A stretch of 64,000 nucleotides of DNA, taken from positions 124,001-188,000 of the forward strand of contig JACKQL020000084.1 of the NCBI GenBank assembly GCA_018296165.2, in the 5' to 3' direction. Both the position numbers and the translations under genes were made by a program. The notes beneath the pieces are model-generated. The model searched no databases, was not told where the DNA came from, and saw only the letters and a program-made list of their open reading frames with translations. Source of the stretch: Termitomyces sp. T153. Its lineage: Eukaryota > Basidiomycota > Agaricomycetes > Agaricales > Lyophyllaceae. Position 1 is the first letter of the stretch. Every line of letters starts with the position of its first letter. Below are positions 47,190 through 58,137 of this stretch, piece by piece.

Positions 47190-48175
47190 CAAAGTTGGTT
47201 GATTAGTCAGCTGCTGCTACAGCAATGGATTGTTTAATCTGCTTGACAAAAACACTGGGCTGTAGCAGCAGCTGACTAATCAACCAACCCAGTGTTTTTG
47301 TCAAGCAGAATTACACAATACATTGCTGTAGCAGCAGCTGACTAATCAACCAGCCCAGTGTTTTTGTCAACTGGATTATGTAATCCATAGCTGTAGCAGC
47401 AGCTGACTAATCAACCAACCCAGTGGATTGTATACTGCAAATGACCCAGATATGAAACATGACCTAGATATGAAATGGCACAGGTAAACACCACATACTT
47501 GTCACAATTCTTCTCCAATTCTCTTGGAGATTATTTTCAGCAATGCCAGACATATCATACATAGATGTACATGAAGCCAAAAAAAGTAACAAAAATCAAA
47601 CTTGAGAGGATGGTTGAATTTTGCTATTTCATCTACTTTCATCTGTGTATTGTCAGCATGTTATAGGTCTAATTTTTCTCCAAGTTGTCATGTAAGTAAA
47701 AGTACATAATCTCTACTGATCTGGCTTAATTTAACATCTATAATGCATATAAGAAGGAGAAAGCAAGTTTCAAATGACAAAGGGATGGATTGGCATGACA
47801 AATATTTAAACTCAGCTTGGCATCCTACCCTGGACTCTTTGCAGACCATGACACAGAGTCCTAAAGCTTGGCAGGGTCACATACCCATCATGTCTCATTT
47901 CATGTTCAAAACAACCCTTCCATTGGGATGTCTCTGGCATCCTTCCTCAAATGAGAAAAAGATAAAAAAAACTTGGCACACTCATACTTTGTATACTAGA
48001 AATGTAAGTTTCTTATTTTCTGAGGAATATGTAGGATATTGATGGAAGCTGAAGTCATTCAAAATCTTGTTTCATATCTGGGTCACTGACAGTAATTAGC
48101 TAGATGAAAACAATGGGTTGGTTGATTAATCAGCTGCCACTGCAGTGATGGATTGTGTAATCTGGGTCAGCTGAA
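47190..48175. repeat. Inverted-repeat structure with CACTGGG units (MITE-like)
   Basis: The block 47,190-47,435 repeats the phrase gctgtagcagcagctgacta atcaacca (written here in two parts) three times in one direction, after one inverted copy. Several units are bounded by CACTGGG and CCCAGTG (for example 47,253-47,294). A related inverted copy is at 48,113-48,170. Inside it, gacccagatatgaaac (47,446) and gtttcatatctgggtc (48,069) form a second inverted pair about 620 bp apart. This looks like a non-autonomous DNA element with nested terminal repeats. CACTG-type ends would suit the CACTA/Plavaka group. Confidence 0.55.
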
Positions 48176-48700
48176 ATTTCATGGTTAACCTCCATTCCTT
48201 TGGCCAGTCAATCAACAATTGTTGTCTGGCAGTGTTGTTTATTTCTGATAAATTCAGTTATGTGCCTTTGTACTATTACATGTAGTCTTCTGACAAATTT
48301 ACACAACATTAGTCATTTTTTTGGATATCTTATTTTGTGAAAACATGTAAATATAACATTTGTATACAACTGTATTATGTATCATTTGTAGTCACATTAT
48401 AACATAAATACATTGAATCTACTACAAACAGATTGATGAGTTCTAGTAGACCTCGGACTTGCCGTGCACTGCGACGGCCCATTCTCGATGGTATCAAAGA
48501 CACATTGCGGAAGACCAAGATCAACAACAAAAGACAAAGCTATTCATAGACGCACAAAGACCTACTTCTGGAGACAAAGCTTATCAAGGCGACGCCTCCG
48601 TTTTACTGATGAGAAGCATTGTATCTACTTTTAATCTGCCTGTCTCCCGTATATGTGTTCCCTCGAGATTTTCGTCTCTGGTTCCCACGGTCTACAGGTG
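48176..48700. other. Junction between repeat block and CpG-rich island
   Basis: AT-rich, CpG-poor up to about 48,440, then abruptly CpG-rich. No gene is certain. A short CpG-rich ORF (48,459-48,701) overlaps the decayed 5' part of the flavin-oxidoreductase remnant. Confidence 0.4.
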
Positions 48701-49218
48701 ATGGTATGAGATCAAAAGCGTTTCCCGTTGTTGTGGTTGTGGAGGCAATTAGAGCAGAGCGAACAGCCATCCGCTTGAGTCCTTGGTGCTCCTACAATGG
48801 TGATCTCAACCTTCTCACCATTGGAGCACAAACTGATTATACACTGGTCATTTTCGACATGTGCAAAGAAGATCCGACCGCACAATTCTCATACTTTGTA
48901 TCTCAGCTGAAGGCTCGGCGGACTTGTCCCCATGAATCGTGCGACTTTGTTCGTGCCATCTGGTCTCCCGCGCCAGTTATATCAGCTGGAGGATACAGTC
49001 GTGAGACTGCTATCCGAGCCGCTGAGGAACGCAGAGAGCTCGTTGCGTTTGGTCGATACTACATTTCAAACGTGAGTGCAATGGTCTCATTATCCACACT
49101 TCAAGTCTGACGTGATTTCAAGCCTGATCTGCCCATCCGTTTAATAAACAACATTCCGCTGGCACAGTATGACCGTAGTACGTTCTATGGCATTGTCGGG
49201 GACCAGAATGAAACTTAA
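48700..49218 (+). pseudogene. Old Yellow Enzyme (NADH:flavin oxidoreductase), 5'-truncated
   Basis: C-terminal third of an FMN-dependent ene-reductase. Readings are ERTAIRLSPW (48,748-48,780), QFSYFVSQLK, then FVRAIWSPAPVISAGGYSRE (~48,950-49,005), then VAFGRYYISN ending at a GT donor (49,072). A 51-nt intron (49,072-49,122) leads to PDLPIRLINNIPLAQYDRST. The SAGGY and FGRYYISN segments are the FMN-phosphate-binding blocks of the family. The N-terminal barrel with the catalytic His/Asn-Tyr region is missing. An insert in place of the usual short link sits after RLSPW. A TAA at 49,216 precedes an in-frame GYLTYS that looks like the true C-terminus. It is a host-gene relic. Confidence 0.75.
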
Positions 49219-50702
49219 CTCGGGTACCTCACTTACTCCTTGTGGGGGGAGATGAAGAAATGAAGTCTTTCATAGAGCTAAATTACTTTCAGATGAAAGA
49301 TGATACTCATGTCAAGCGTTAATATAGTGCATCCCCGTACCCTATAAAGAAAAGATCAAATGAAGATCATAACACCGAGTTGGAATCTATGCCACGGTAC
49401 GAAACATCATACCCAACGAGTTTCAACAGCTACTTCGTCGATAAAGGTACTTAGACTCTCAAGTGATCGCGTCATTGATTCTCGTATGGTTAATTTAGGT
49501 CAGTGAGAGGGGGAAATGGGTGAAGATAATAAGCAAGTGCGAACTTATGACAACAGAACCTACCGATACCGATACCTAGCATACTAGTTCCCGCTCGAAT
49601 CGTCTTGCGTGAAGGCAAAAACGGCAAAACTGGGGACAGAGGGTTCGAAGGTCTGAAGTTGCGTGAATATTTACCTTGTTGCTTCTCGACTCCTTCAACT
49701 GCTGCTGAGACAAGCGAAAATGAAATAAAATACAAGATATAGGTGAAACTACTTTGGGAGTTGAAGCAGAGATTATGAAGGAGGAGGGCGAAGAGCGGGG
49801 AGGCAAGAAGCGAGGGGAAGTGTAATGCAGGATGCCAGAAAGTAACATAGAATCATCTGAACTTGGGGAAGCCGTGTGAATACACATCACCAAATGGCTC
49901 AGAGAGGGCACGAAAGAAAGGCACGGGTGAGGGGATAAGGATAAATAATTATACAATTGGGAAGATCGCCATCGGTCGACAGAGAACTACTGCACAATCG
50001 GGGGCTGAACGCTAATTGCGAGACCAATCGCGACGTGCAACAAAAATTATGTAATGCTCAAGCTTCATCCAATTGTCCACAATTACGTCAGAATAATCCA
50101 GTGGGCACTGACTGCATCTTATCGAATCCATATCATAGCTTGAGATCATTTTACGACGCATGTCGCGCATGTACTGACCTATTGGAAGAGGACAAAAACT
50201 GAATCTTCGTATTTTCTTCTTTCTCTCAAGGTATAAGCCAAATACTTCTAGCAGAGCTGCACTAAACAGAATGTATTAGTTTAGCTGAACCTCCTTCTCA
50301 CTGATGGAACTCCGGGCCGGCTGTTCACTTGAACATTCTCATGGTGCTGCATCTCTTCTTGATGATTCTTATCAAGGGTAAGTCATCGCCTTGAGAAGCC
50401 AGAACTCAGTCAGATTTCAATTACAGCAGTACTAGCTCAAGGAAAGCCAACGCGGCTCTCATGCGGAACCCCGTAAAGGTTAAGCGACGTTAAGCTTTGA
50501 GAACGAATGACCCCGTAAGGATCATTGAACCTTTGGGAAAGTTCACCCGGCTCAAACGCTTTTTTAGCGCAGTCATCTGATTTGTCTCCTGAGTGGACGA
50601 CTTTAAAGGTGATTTCGAACATCATAAAAGGACCTCTTCATCACCAATCCATCGTTAAACCTTCCAGTCATTTGGATTGGACCTCCTACCTGTTCATACA
50701 CC
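49219..50702. other. Intergenic region upstream of the dioxygenase gene
   Basis: CpG-normal unique sequence. ORFs on both strands are short and lack domains (the longest, on the minus strand at 49,576-49,956, is low in coding character). The last 60 bp hold a CCAAT motif (~50,642), an inverted ATTGG (~50,674) and pyrimidine-rich sequence, compatible with the promoter of the next gene. Confidence 0.4.
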
Positions 50703-52295
50703 ATGCCAGGTACAGCTCTTCTGGAAACTCCTCGCCACATTCCTCCCCCTCCAACAAAGGCAAATTGCGAGAGTCATTTAGATCGATTCACTTGATTTGT
50801 GGCTGATAAGAGATCTCAGTGGACTTCGCAGACCTAGCTATCATCGATCTTGCCAAATTTGGCACCCCCGAAGGAAAGGCTGAGCTCGTCAAGGATATAT
50901 GCAATGCGATGAATACCACCGGTTTCTTCTACGTCATCAATCATGGATACAGTCAAGAACAGGTCTTTTTACTCTGGTTGATTTTGCTAAGACCTAATGA
51001 TTCCTATTGTGAAGACCCGACGGATGTTTGATATTGCTGAACTCCCTTTTACCATCAGCGAGGAGGAAAAACAGAAATATGTCGCCAAAATACAGGAGAG
51101 CGGGAGTTTTCAAGGATACAAGCCACGTCAATTCTGGGTGTGTCTTCTACTCAAGATTTGGACGCATGCTCAAGTTATTGAGGCGTAACCCACTAGCACA
51201 TCGACGCCGGTGTCCGTGATCAGATCGAGCACTACAACTGTAGGCGCCGCCCGTTTAACAGAAGCTCCGAATATTGAAAACCCTCTTCTATAGTCCATAC
51301 CGACGTCACTTTGAAAGAACATCCAGAAGCTTTGCGGCCGTTCTTGCCGGAGATCGACGGTTTTATGCGACATAACTATTTCAATATCCTTCTTCCACTT
51401 TTTCGGTACAGAATATTGATTATGTGATGATTCCACTGAGAAAATGCCCCAGGTTGCTTGCTCTTGGTCTCGAACTTCCTGAAGAGACTTTCGTGGAAAA
51501 AAGCACTCTGGCGTCTCCATTGTCAGACACATATTGTATAGTCTCCTCACCTTATCAACTTCGTCTATTCTTACTAAACGTCTTGTTAGTCCGATTCATG
51601 AAATAGTAAGTAGATACATTTCGATAGTCACTTTGAAAACAATCCGACCCCATGATACAAGCTACCCGCGATCATCTGAAGACGAAGAGAAGACAAAAAA
51701 TGTCTGGTTGAAGGGTCACACAGGTAGCAGCATAATCGTGTCATTCTCACATTCTCGTGTACCACTGCTCAATTCAACAATCGTAGATAATGGAGCTTTG
51801 ACTCTACTATGGAGTCAGCCAGTTTCAGCGTTACAAATTCGCACTACGGACGGGGAGTGGAAATGGGTCAAACACATTGATAACGCTTTGGTACAACGAA
51901 CATTATCATTTATCGTCGCTCGCAAAGATCTCGCTGACGACAGAATCTAGGTCGTCAATGCAGGAGACACTCTCGAGTTTCTATCGGGCGGTTTCTACAA
52001 GGCCACAATCCATCGTGTACACCAACCACCTCCAGATCAACGAAACCTTACTCGCCTAGGCGTTTTCTATTTCTCGTTGTTTGACGATGATGTGAAGCTT
52101 CTTCCTCTGGTGCAGAGCCCTGTTCTTCAACGTGTTGGAATCACCCGGAGGATGGACGATGAGCTTGCTCCAACAGCCGGAGTATATCGGAAGGCTAGGA
52201 TCTCCTCCTACGGACTGACCTCCCCAAAGGAGGGAAAGGATAAAGGAGTAGAAGAAGAGGAAATCGCAGGGGTAGTTATTCGGCACTATAACTGA
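50703..52295 (+). CDS. 2-oxoglutarate/Fe(II)-dependent dioxygenase (isopenicillin N synthase-like), 10 exons
   Basis: An intact gene. Exons are 50,703-50,772; 50,820-50,962; 51,015-51,137; 51,197-51,239; 51,294-51,405; 51,453-51,535; 51,590-51,605; 51,662-51,723; 51,787-51,890; 51,951-52,295. All introns are GT..AG, 47-63 nt, and phases agree, giving 366 aa. The N-terminal domain reads DFADLAIIDLAKFGTPEGKA and FFYVINHGYSQEQ. The jelly-roll core has the iron-binding HxD as GHTDNGALTLLWSQ (the Asp codon is split by intron 8), the distal His in ATIHRV, and the 2-oxoglutarate Arg region NLTRLGVFYF. It oxidises an unknown small molecule in the cytosol. The family is common in fungal secondary metabolism and detoxification. 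The ATG at 50,703 fits the family's usual short proline-rich N-terminus. The microexon of 16 nt is unusual. Confidence 0.88.
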
Positions 52296-53987
52296 CTTGA
52301 CGTAACCAATTGTAATGGGCACTGGCAATGTATGACTTGAGGTTCCGCCCTCCTCACTGCATTCACCCAACATTTTTGATATTGTTAGGAGGGGTCATGT
52401 CGAGTAAACACTACTCTACAGTCGCCGCCGGAGCTCTCGCATGCTGGTTTTCCGCGTGAATGTTATATTCTCTGGACACAGATTTCGAAACCATGTGTCA
52501 TCCTCACTCTGATATCGCTCGGGCCTTACTATGGTTCCATCCACTTCTGCTTCAGGCTCTGGAAAATTCATAATTAACATCTACATAACTATCAAAAAGT
52601 GATGTATCATGTTCGTCTTCTGCTAACAACTTCTATTTACTATCTGGGTTCAAGCTTGCTTTCCTTACGGATATACACAAACTTCATGTTAGAATCACAA
52701 GAATACCCGAATCACATCAGTTTCGAACGACTTACCGGACTGTCGACTGGGCAAATCGTCAAAAATATTGTCTCTGCAGGAAGCGCGAAGATGGCGACAG
52801 GCCCCAAAGCATGCGCCGAATACTCGATGATTTCGCACGAGGCGGACACGGCATTATCATCCAACAAGGTTGTTGGAAAAGTGCTTCAGACGTGTGATGT
52901 GGAAAGAGCAGTCCTTCCCTACATGTGCTCCTGCACATTGAGGCTCTCTCTCCATACAAATCCTAATCTTCTTAGAGGTTTACGTTTCGCCGGACACGAT
53001 TGCGTAAGGTGCGTTATGGGTTCATCAAGTCACGCTCTTATGGGAAAAAGCATAGACAGCTCTCTTTCGCGCGGCAATTACAATAATAGACCATAAAGAT
53101 CTCGCTTCCCATGCAAAGTAAAGTCGCCGATGATGAGCGGCAAGTCCGCTGAACGAAGGGTACAGAGGCGGAGGACGTTGCTCACACCATTGCTGACCCC
53201 TGTCCAATGTCCATGCATCTTTGATTTCCGATAAACAACTTCACGGGACTTACTTACGTGGATTAAATGATACGGAACTCCTTCACCTGTGACACGATAG
53301 TCTGTTTCAATGCACGACAAGAAAACGCTGTGATCACAAGAATGGAAAGGATGCGAAATCGGAGTTATCTCGCTCAAGCTAAGTCTATTCCAACTGTCAT
53401 CGTGCTGAAACTCAAGGCCGATGAGCTTGATCAGATTGGCGGGATGTAACCTAAAAGCTGCGGGCAAGTGTGATCGGCCTTCTCCGATGGGATGTGGCAG
53501 ATGAACTCACGAATCGCCACCGGTGGTCTGAACAACGCATACGACATGGCCGTCGATGGATCGGGGGTATGTTATTTCGGAAGTCTGCGCAAGGATAACA
53601 AACAGTTTGTAGAAGCAAAGCTCAGGAGGTTGTTTCGAAAGGAGTGAGTGGTGTTTTTGCCGTATACCAAAGTAGCACGAGGCAACTGGGTGTCTCCCTT
53701 CGTCCGGAATAGATAGAACATCTTCGGAAGACCAGATATTCAAGAAGAAAAAGGGAATAAGTGGAGAAGGAAATTGTTTACAGTGTAGTCTGGTTTTCCA
53801 TCTAAAACAAGATAGAAGTGCGGCAAGCCCGATATGATAAAGAGAGGGAAGAGATAAATACTCTTGTGAAGTCATACTACGAGACTTCTTCCAATTTACA
53901 GGTGGAAAAAGTACAAGTGATAGGAGGAAAGTAGAAGTCTGATTTTCTGAGAAGATGAAAAGCTTTCCGGATCCTGTCGGACCAGAG
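52296..53987. other. CpG-rich region with possible unrecognised exons
   Basis: Unique-looking sequence with several coding-like but unassigned readings. On the plus strand, RILDDFARGGHGIIIQQGCW lies near 52,815-52,875. On the minus strand, FRLHPANLIKLIGLEF lies near 53,400-53,450, with a possible GT..AG intron at 53,458-53,510 joining it to VVCVVQTTGGDS. No family is recognised and strand assignment is uncertain. I do not call a gene. Confidence 0.35.
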
Positions 53988-54814
53988 CTACTTGGGCGGA
54001 GGGGTAGATGGCCCTGGAAACAGATATCCGTGACATAAGGACCGAAAGGCACCGATGTCCGCATTGAAATCGACGTACCGAACAGACCTGCACGAACCGG
54101 CGGCGCCGGAGACAGGCCCAATGCAGCAGGAATTGGTGTAGGGGCGAGCAGAGGGTTCGCTAACCAGAATTATTAGCATCTATATGATGCTTCAAAGAAT
54201 GGAAGTAAACCCACGTCTCCACTGTGCCCAAGCGGGCATCTCTGGTTTCGGAGGCGGCGGGGCAGGGACAGGCGCAGGAGCAGGCACCGGCGGCGGAGCT
54301 TTGATCATACGAGGCTTGCGCTCCGGACGCTTGTGGACAACACGCCAGCCGGGCGGAGCCGGAGTTGGAGCTGGAGGAGGTCCTTCAATTGCAGGTGGAG
54401 GCGGCGGTGCTTCTAGCGTCGGTGCCTGTAGAAGAAAAATGAAAATCTCATAGACATTGCAAGATACAACTCACACTTGGTCGCCAGTCTGGTGCAAACT
54501 CCCCTCCTGCACCGTGCTTCGATTTCATTTGCATCAGCTCCGCGATCTCGCTGAGAATATCCGTTTGGGCTATTTTGACATGAATGACGAGGCTCATACT
54601 ATCGACTCACTACTGAAGCGCGCGACGCTCGTCACGAAGCTTTCCTACCTCTGCTAGAAGAATTCTAACTTCAGTAGCAAGGGCTTTGCTGAAATCGTTC
54701 AGATACCTGGTTATCGATCGGATCCAAACATTAGAGATCGTGTGCACATCACGCAGAAGTATGAGGAACTCACTTTGGCGGCTGCATTTGTGGTCCATAA
54801 CCATTCTTGTTCAT
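53988..54814 (-). CDS. Conserved hypothetical proline-rich protein, 6 exons
   Basis: Minus-strand gene. Exons are 54,814-54,774; 54,706-54,611; 54,550-54,475; 54,425-54,215; 54,159-54,079; 54,013-53,988, with GT..AG introns of 49-67 nt and consistent phases. The product is 176 aa with stop TAG at 53,988-53,990. It begins MNKNGYGPQMQPPK, then a helical segment YLNDFSKALATEVRILLAEV continuing KLRDERRALQ and EIAELMQMKSKHGAGGEF, then proline/alanine-rich repeats around GWRVVHKRPERKP, and ends NPLLAPTPIP...FGPSTPPPK. I recognise the pattern as typical of uncharacterised agaric proteins, with a short coiled coil plus disordered tail and no catalytic motif. One donor (54,214) has an alternative two bases away. 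The Gly-rich plus-strand ORF at 54,184-54,453 is its shadow. Confidence 0.75.
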
Positions 54815-54920
54815 GGCAATAAGATTTTCAGAAAAGCTGGGCGGAGAGAGTGATGGTGAAGGAGAACAAACGGAGAACACGAGGCAAGTGCCTGTTTACC
54901 GTATCGGTGATTAGCTCAGA

Positions 54921-55560
54921 CTCTTGCCTTGAGAGGCGTCAAAGTCATTGTGGACGAATCGACGGAAGTTCACATGCCAATCAGTGGCGGGTTGACAACA
55001 CGACCCAGCTCAGGTGAGTCCGCGTTGGGTTACAAGGGATACCTGAAAGTGGGACAACCCTTGCTCGCACTACGACACCTCGTGACCATCCATGTGACCA
55101 GTCCGGGACAAGTTCGAAAACCCAGGCATCATCAGACATGATGACATCCTGTTGGAGCATCTTCCCCTCATCTGCAAGCACATAGAGAAGCAAGGCTACA
55201 AAATTGCGTCAATATTTGCATCCTATGGCGGGCCCCAGATCACATTCCTTCTACCCTCAGATGCCGATTCTTTCATGGCACGGGGCTCGTTCACTGTACC
55301 CACTCGTGTATCAAAGCATGCTGCTCATGGTTGAACCACTCAAAGAGATCCCTATTGAAAAGCCTTTTGAGTTGGTTGTCACTGTAGCCAGGGACTATGA
55401 CCAATTACACAAGAGGTTGGTACAGTGGCTGAAGATGAAGACTTCGAAGAAGGCCTTCATTGGCAGCCGGATTACACAGATCTCATCATCTTCTTGATAG
55501 CATCTTGGGTAGACACTCTTATGATTCTGCAGAGTGAGGAGTCTTTTCCGCGGACATTTC
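54921..55560 (+). pseudogene. Unrecognised ORF remnant
   Basis: Plus-strand readings with coding character in two frames: HLPLICKHIEKQGYKIASIF (55,160-55,220) and, after a frame change, PIEKPFELVVTVARDYDQLH plus KTSKKAFIGSRITQ (55,340-55,480). A GT donor-like site follows GGLTTRPSS near 55,014. No family is recognised. It lies at the edge of the CpG-rich island, where CpG starts to fall. Confidence 0.4.
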
Positions 55561-56791
55561 CAGAGTTCATCTCAGCACCATGACTCTTGTGGGATTACAA
55601 CAACAACCCACTTCGCAAGATGTTGCTTGGTGATCTAGTGTCAAAGGGTGCTGACCAGATCAGTAGTACAGTGAGCTCTTTAGCTTGTGAGTTGAGGGAG
55701 CTCTGTGGAGAGGTAAGGTCCATCCAAGCCCAACGGATGGATATAGCTGTGAGCCAAGCACACATGTTTAACCTGGTCTCAGACCCTTGACTTTCACATC
55801 AGCTCAATGCAGCAGGCTCTGCTTATTCAAGGTCAAGAGGACAATGAAGGGCTGTGTTGGGTGGGGTGGCTCAAAAACATACTATATTTCACTCCATATT
55901 TTCCTGCTTTCTCCTCATTCCTTAATTGGCCTCATTGTAACCCTTCTTCTTGTCTTCTTGATGACCATATCTTCTTTTCTTGCACTGCTCCTGAGGGAGC
56001 ACCCTCCTCATCACTATTTGATATTGAATCTCAATCACTTCCTCATTGTCTGTAATGTTTCTGTTATAGGTCATGCAGATTATGATTCATACTCCATAAG
56101 TCAAAACCAGTCATGATTCTGTCTATAGAGTATGAAGTAAAATTACACAAAAGCATGGGCATAATCATAATCCAGTGCATTGCCTGAATGTGTGCCAGAA
56201 GGCATCGATGGGCACTCAGCTTGCCTGCATGTGAATCCTCTAAATATGAACTACAAATAGTAGTTCAACCTGCTTGTTCATCCATCTGCAAGGAAAATAC
56301 TTCCTCATTGTTCACAATGTCAGCTCAGTGCTCTGATACAATGTTAGTTGTTTCAATTGAGCTGCTATTTCTAGCTTTGGGTGCAATGGGGGTAACAATG
56401 TTAGTCACTACAGCTGCATCCAAAGGGCCAGGGACAATAGGTGTTGTTATCTCTGGACTGGCATTGATGAGAGCCAATGGCTCATTGGCATAGTCCAATT
56501 CTGTGGACTTCTCAGTGGTTGCATCCTGCAAGGACACAACAGATGTTGCAGATGGGCTGGAAGTAGCCTATACCACTGCTGAAGAGGGCCCCACCTCAGT
56601 TGGAGCAGCACTCAGCAGAGGAGCCATGAAAAGTGACTCCTCTGCTCCTAATAAGGTGGTGTCCACCACCTCCACAGGACATTGCAGGAAGGTGAGTGAA
56701 GATGGCTGACTCCCCATAGCACAGCCATTCAGCCACACACAGTGAGAATTGACCACAGCTCTCATATATCTGAAGGAGCACTTGGAAGCAC
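55561..56791. other. CpG-poor region without a confident gene
   Basis: Contains a 67-aa plus-strand coiled-coil-like ORF (55,587-55,790) and several short ORFs on both strands around 56,300-56,790. None shows a known domain. Composition matches the decayed transposons. Confidence 0.35.
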
Positions 56792-57388
56792 TGTCATGAC
56801 CCATCCCCAGACCTTGAAACCTCTCCCAAATGAACCCCACATTCTCAGAATACAACAAATGCTTCCTTAACCTACCACAGCCTTTTCCCACTCCTGGCAC
56901 ATGGCCCAGCAAACTCTGCCACTTCCTCAGATGACTCTGATGCTTCCCCAGACACCTCAATGACTCCTTTGTGGGTCCTGTCACTTTCTCACTCCCCATC
57001 AGGCTCCCAGGTTTCCCCAACACTTCCCTGAGCCCTGCCTTACATCACATGCCCACACCAATGTGTCACTGTGGCCCACCAACTAATCAGAATTGACCCC
57101 TGGCCCCATGCAGCTCTGACAAGCCCCACCACCAGACCCACAATCCATGGAGTGGTTCCCTTAGTTAGTACTTAAATTGTAGAGTAATATCTGCTATGGC
57201 AGTCTTGATATTACCTACTGACATCTGTGTTTGTTATATTTCATTTCTGATTTTGTCTCTGTTCCACCTCACAAGTATCTGATGTCAAGACCTTCCCTGA
57301 GCACTAGGTTATAAGTGCAGGATGTTGTGTCTGCCTAGTCAGGATTTGCCCAGTTAAGCTGAGCCCCCATGGTTAGTGGAACCTAACA
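56792..57388 (+). mobile_element. Solo LTR 'G' of family 1, internally deleted
   Basis: TGTCATGACC...ACCTAACA, 597 bp instead of ~1.1 kb. It includes the promoter-like gtagagtaatat..agtcttgatatt block (~57,180-57,220). The flanks are agcac (56,787-56,791) and agtgc (57,389-57,393). Both can derive from agcgc by one CpG transition each, so they are likely a decayed target duplication. Confidence 0.7.
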
Positions 57389-57690
57389 AGTGCTTTCTGT
57401 TGTCAGTGGTGGATGCATACCACCCAGCATATTTGGCTAAGATGGGAGGTTTGCCTATTGACCAGAGTCAACAATGATGTTCATAGTGAACTCACATGAA
57501 CAGGTCAGCATGCAACACACTTCCTGACCAGTGATGATCCAGGAAGTTTATACTAAAGGTATACACATCATTCACCCATGCAGGGGAGATGCAGTTTGCT
57601 AGGAGGTGGCAAATGACCTCTGTCTCACTGAGATTATTGAATTGCAGTAGGCATGATTTGCAGCCTACACAGGGAGAATGTGTAGGGAGC
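57389..57690. other. Unassigned spacer
   Basis: No gene or repeat recognised between the solo LTR and the family-3 LTR. Confidence 0.3.
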
Positions 57691-58137
57691 TGTAAGGGTG
57701 ACTTCTAGGGGCTGTGGTTCAGTCACATAACTGTCATGACCCACTCCCATGTCCCTGGACCTTCTGCCAGGACACCCTGCCACCCCAGAGCCTCCTCCAA
57801 TACTTCCCCCAACTCACCCCAACCTTTGTTGACCCATGGTGCCTGTCCCAGCTAACTCCAATGCTTCCTCAGCAACCCCCAACAATCTCCTGGCAAACCC
57901 CAACACATCCCCTGTGGGCCTCCTCAGCTCCCCCTCTTGCCTGCAAGGCCTCCAAGCTTAATCCATTGTAAATGGCCTTCATTTCCAGACTCCTGGTATG
58001 TGACTGTGTACAAATATGACCAAAGGATAGCCCTTGGTTGAAGGTATGTGTGGCCTAAAGATGGAAGGCTTACAAAGAGTGGTTGTCTGTGAATAAAAGA
58101 AACAATCCAGAGGTATGGCCACAGTGGGCCCCTGACA
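57691..58137 (-). repeat. 3' LTR of a second chromovirus copy (family 3), interrupted
   Basis: Starts tgtaagggtgac and ends cccctgaca on the plus strand, next to a purine tract on the minus strand (reverse complement of 58,138-58,155, aaagagggggaagtga). A family-1 LTR fragment (57,733-57,957, tgtcatgaccc...) is inserted or captured inside. Confidence 0.7.
57733..57957 (+). repeat. Truncated family-1 LTR
   Basis: First ~225 bp of a family-1 LTR, with the repeated 'ctaactccaatg' phrases. The remainder is missing and family-3 sequence resumes at about 57,958. Confidence 0.65.

Noticed and set aside
46380..47435. Possible CRISPR-like array
   Set aside because: Unit lengths (~151 bp and ~72 bp), adjacent units without unique spacers, and eukaryotic context. 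These are tandem and inverted repeats.
49490..49956. Minus-strand ORFs of 81 and 126 aa upstream of the dioxygenase gene
   Set aside because: No domain, unusual composition, and no splice-consistent partner exons.
54184..54453. Glycine-rich plus-strand protein
   Set aside because: Reverse strand of the proline-rich exon of the minus-strand gene at 53,988-54,814.
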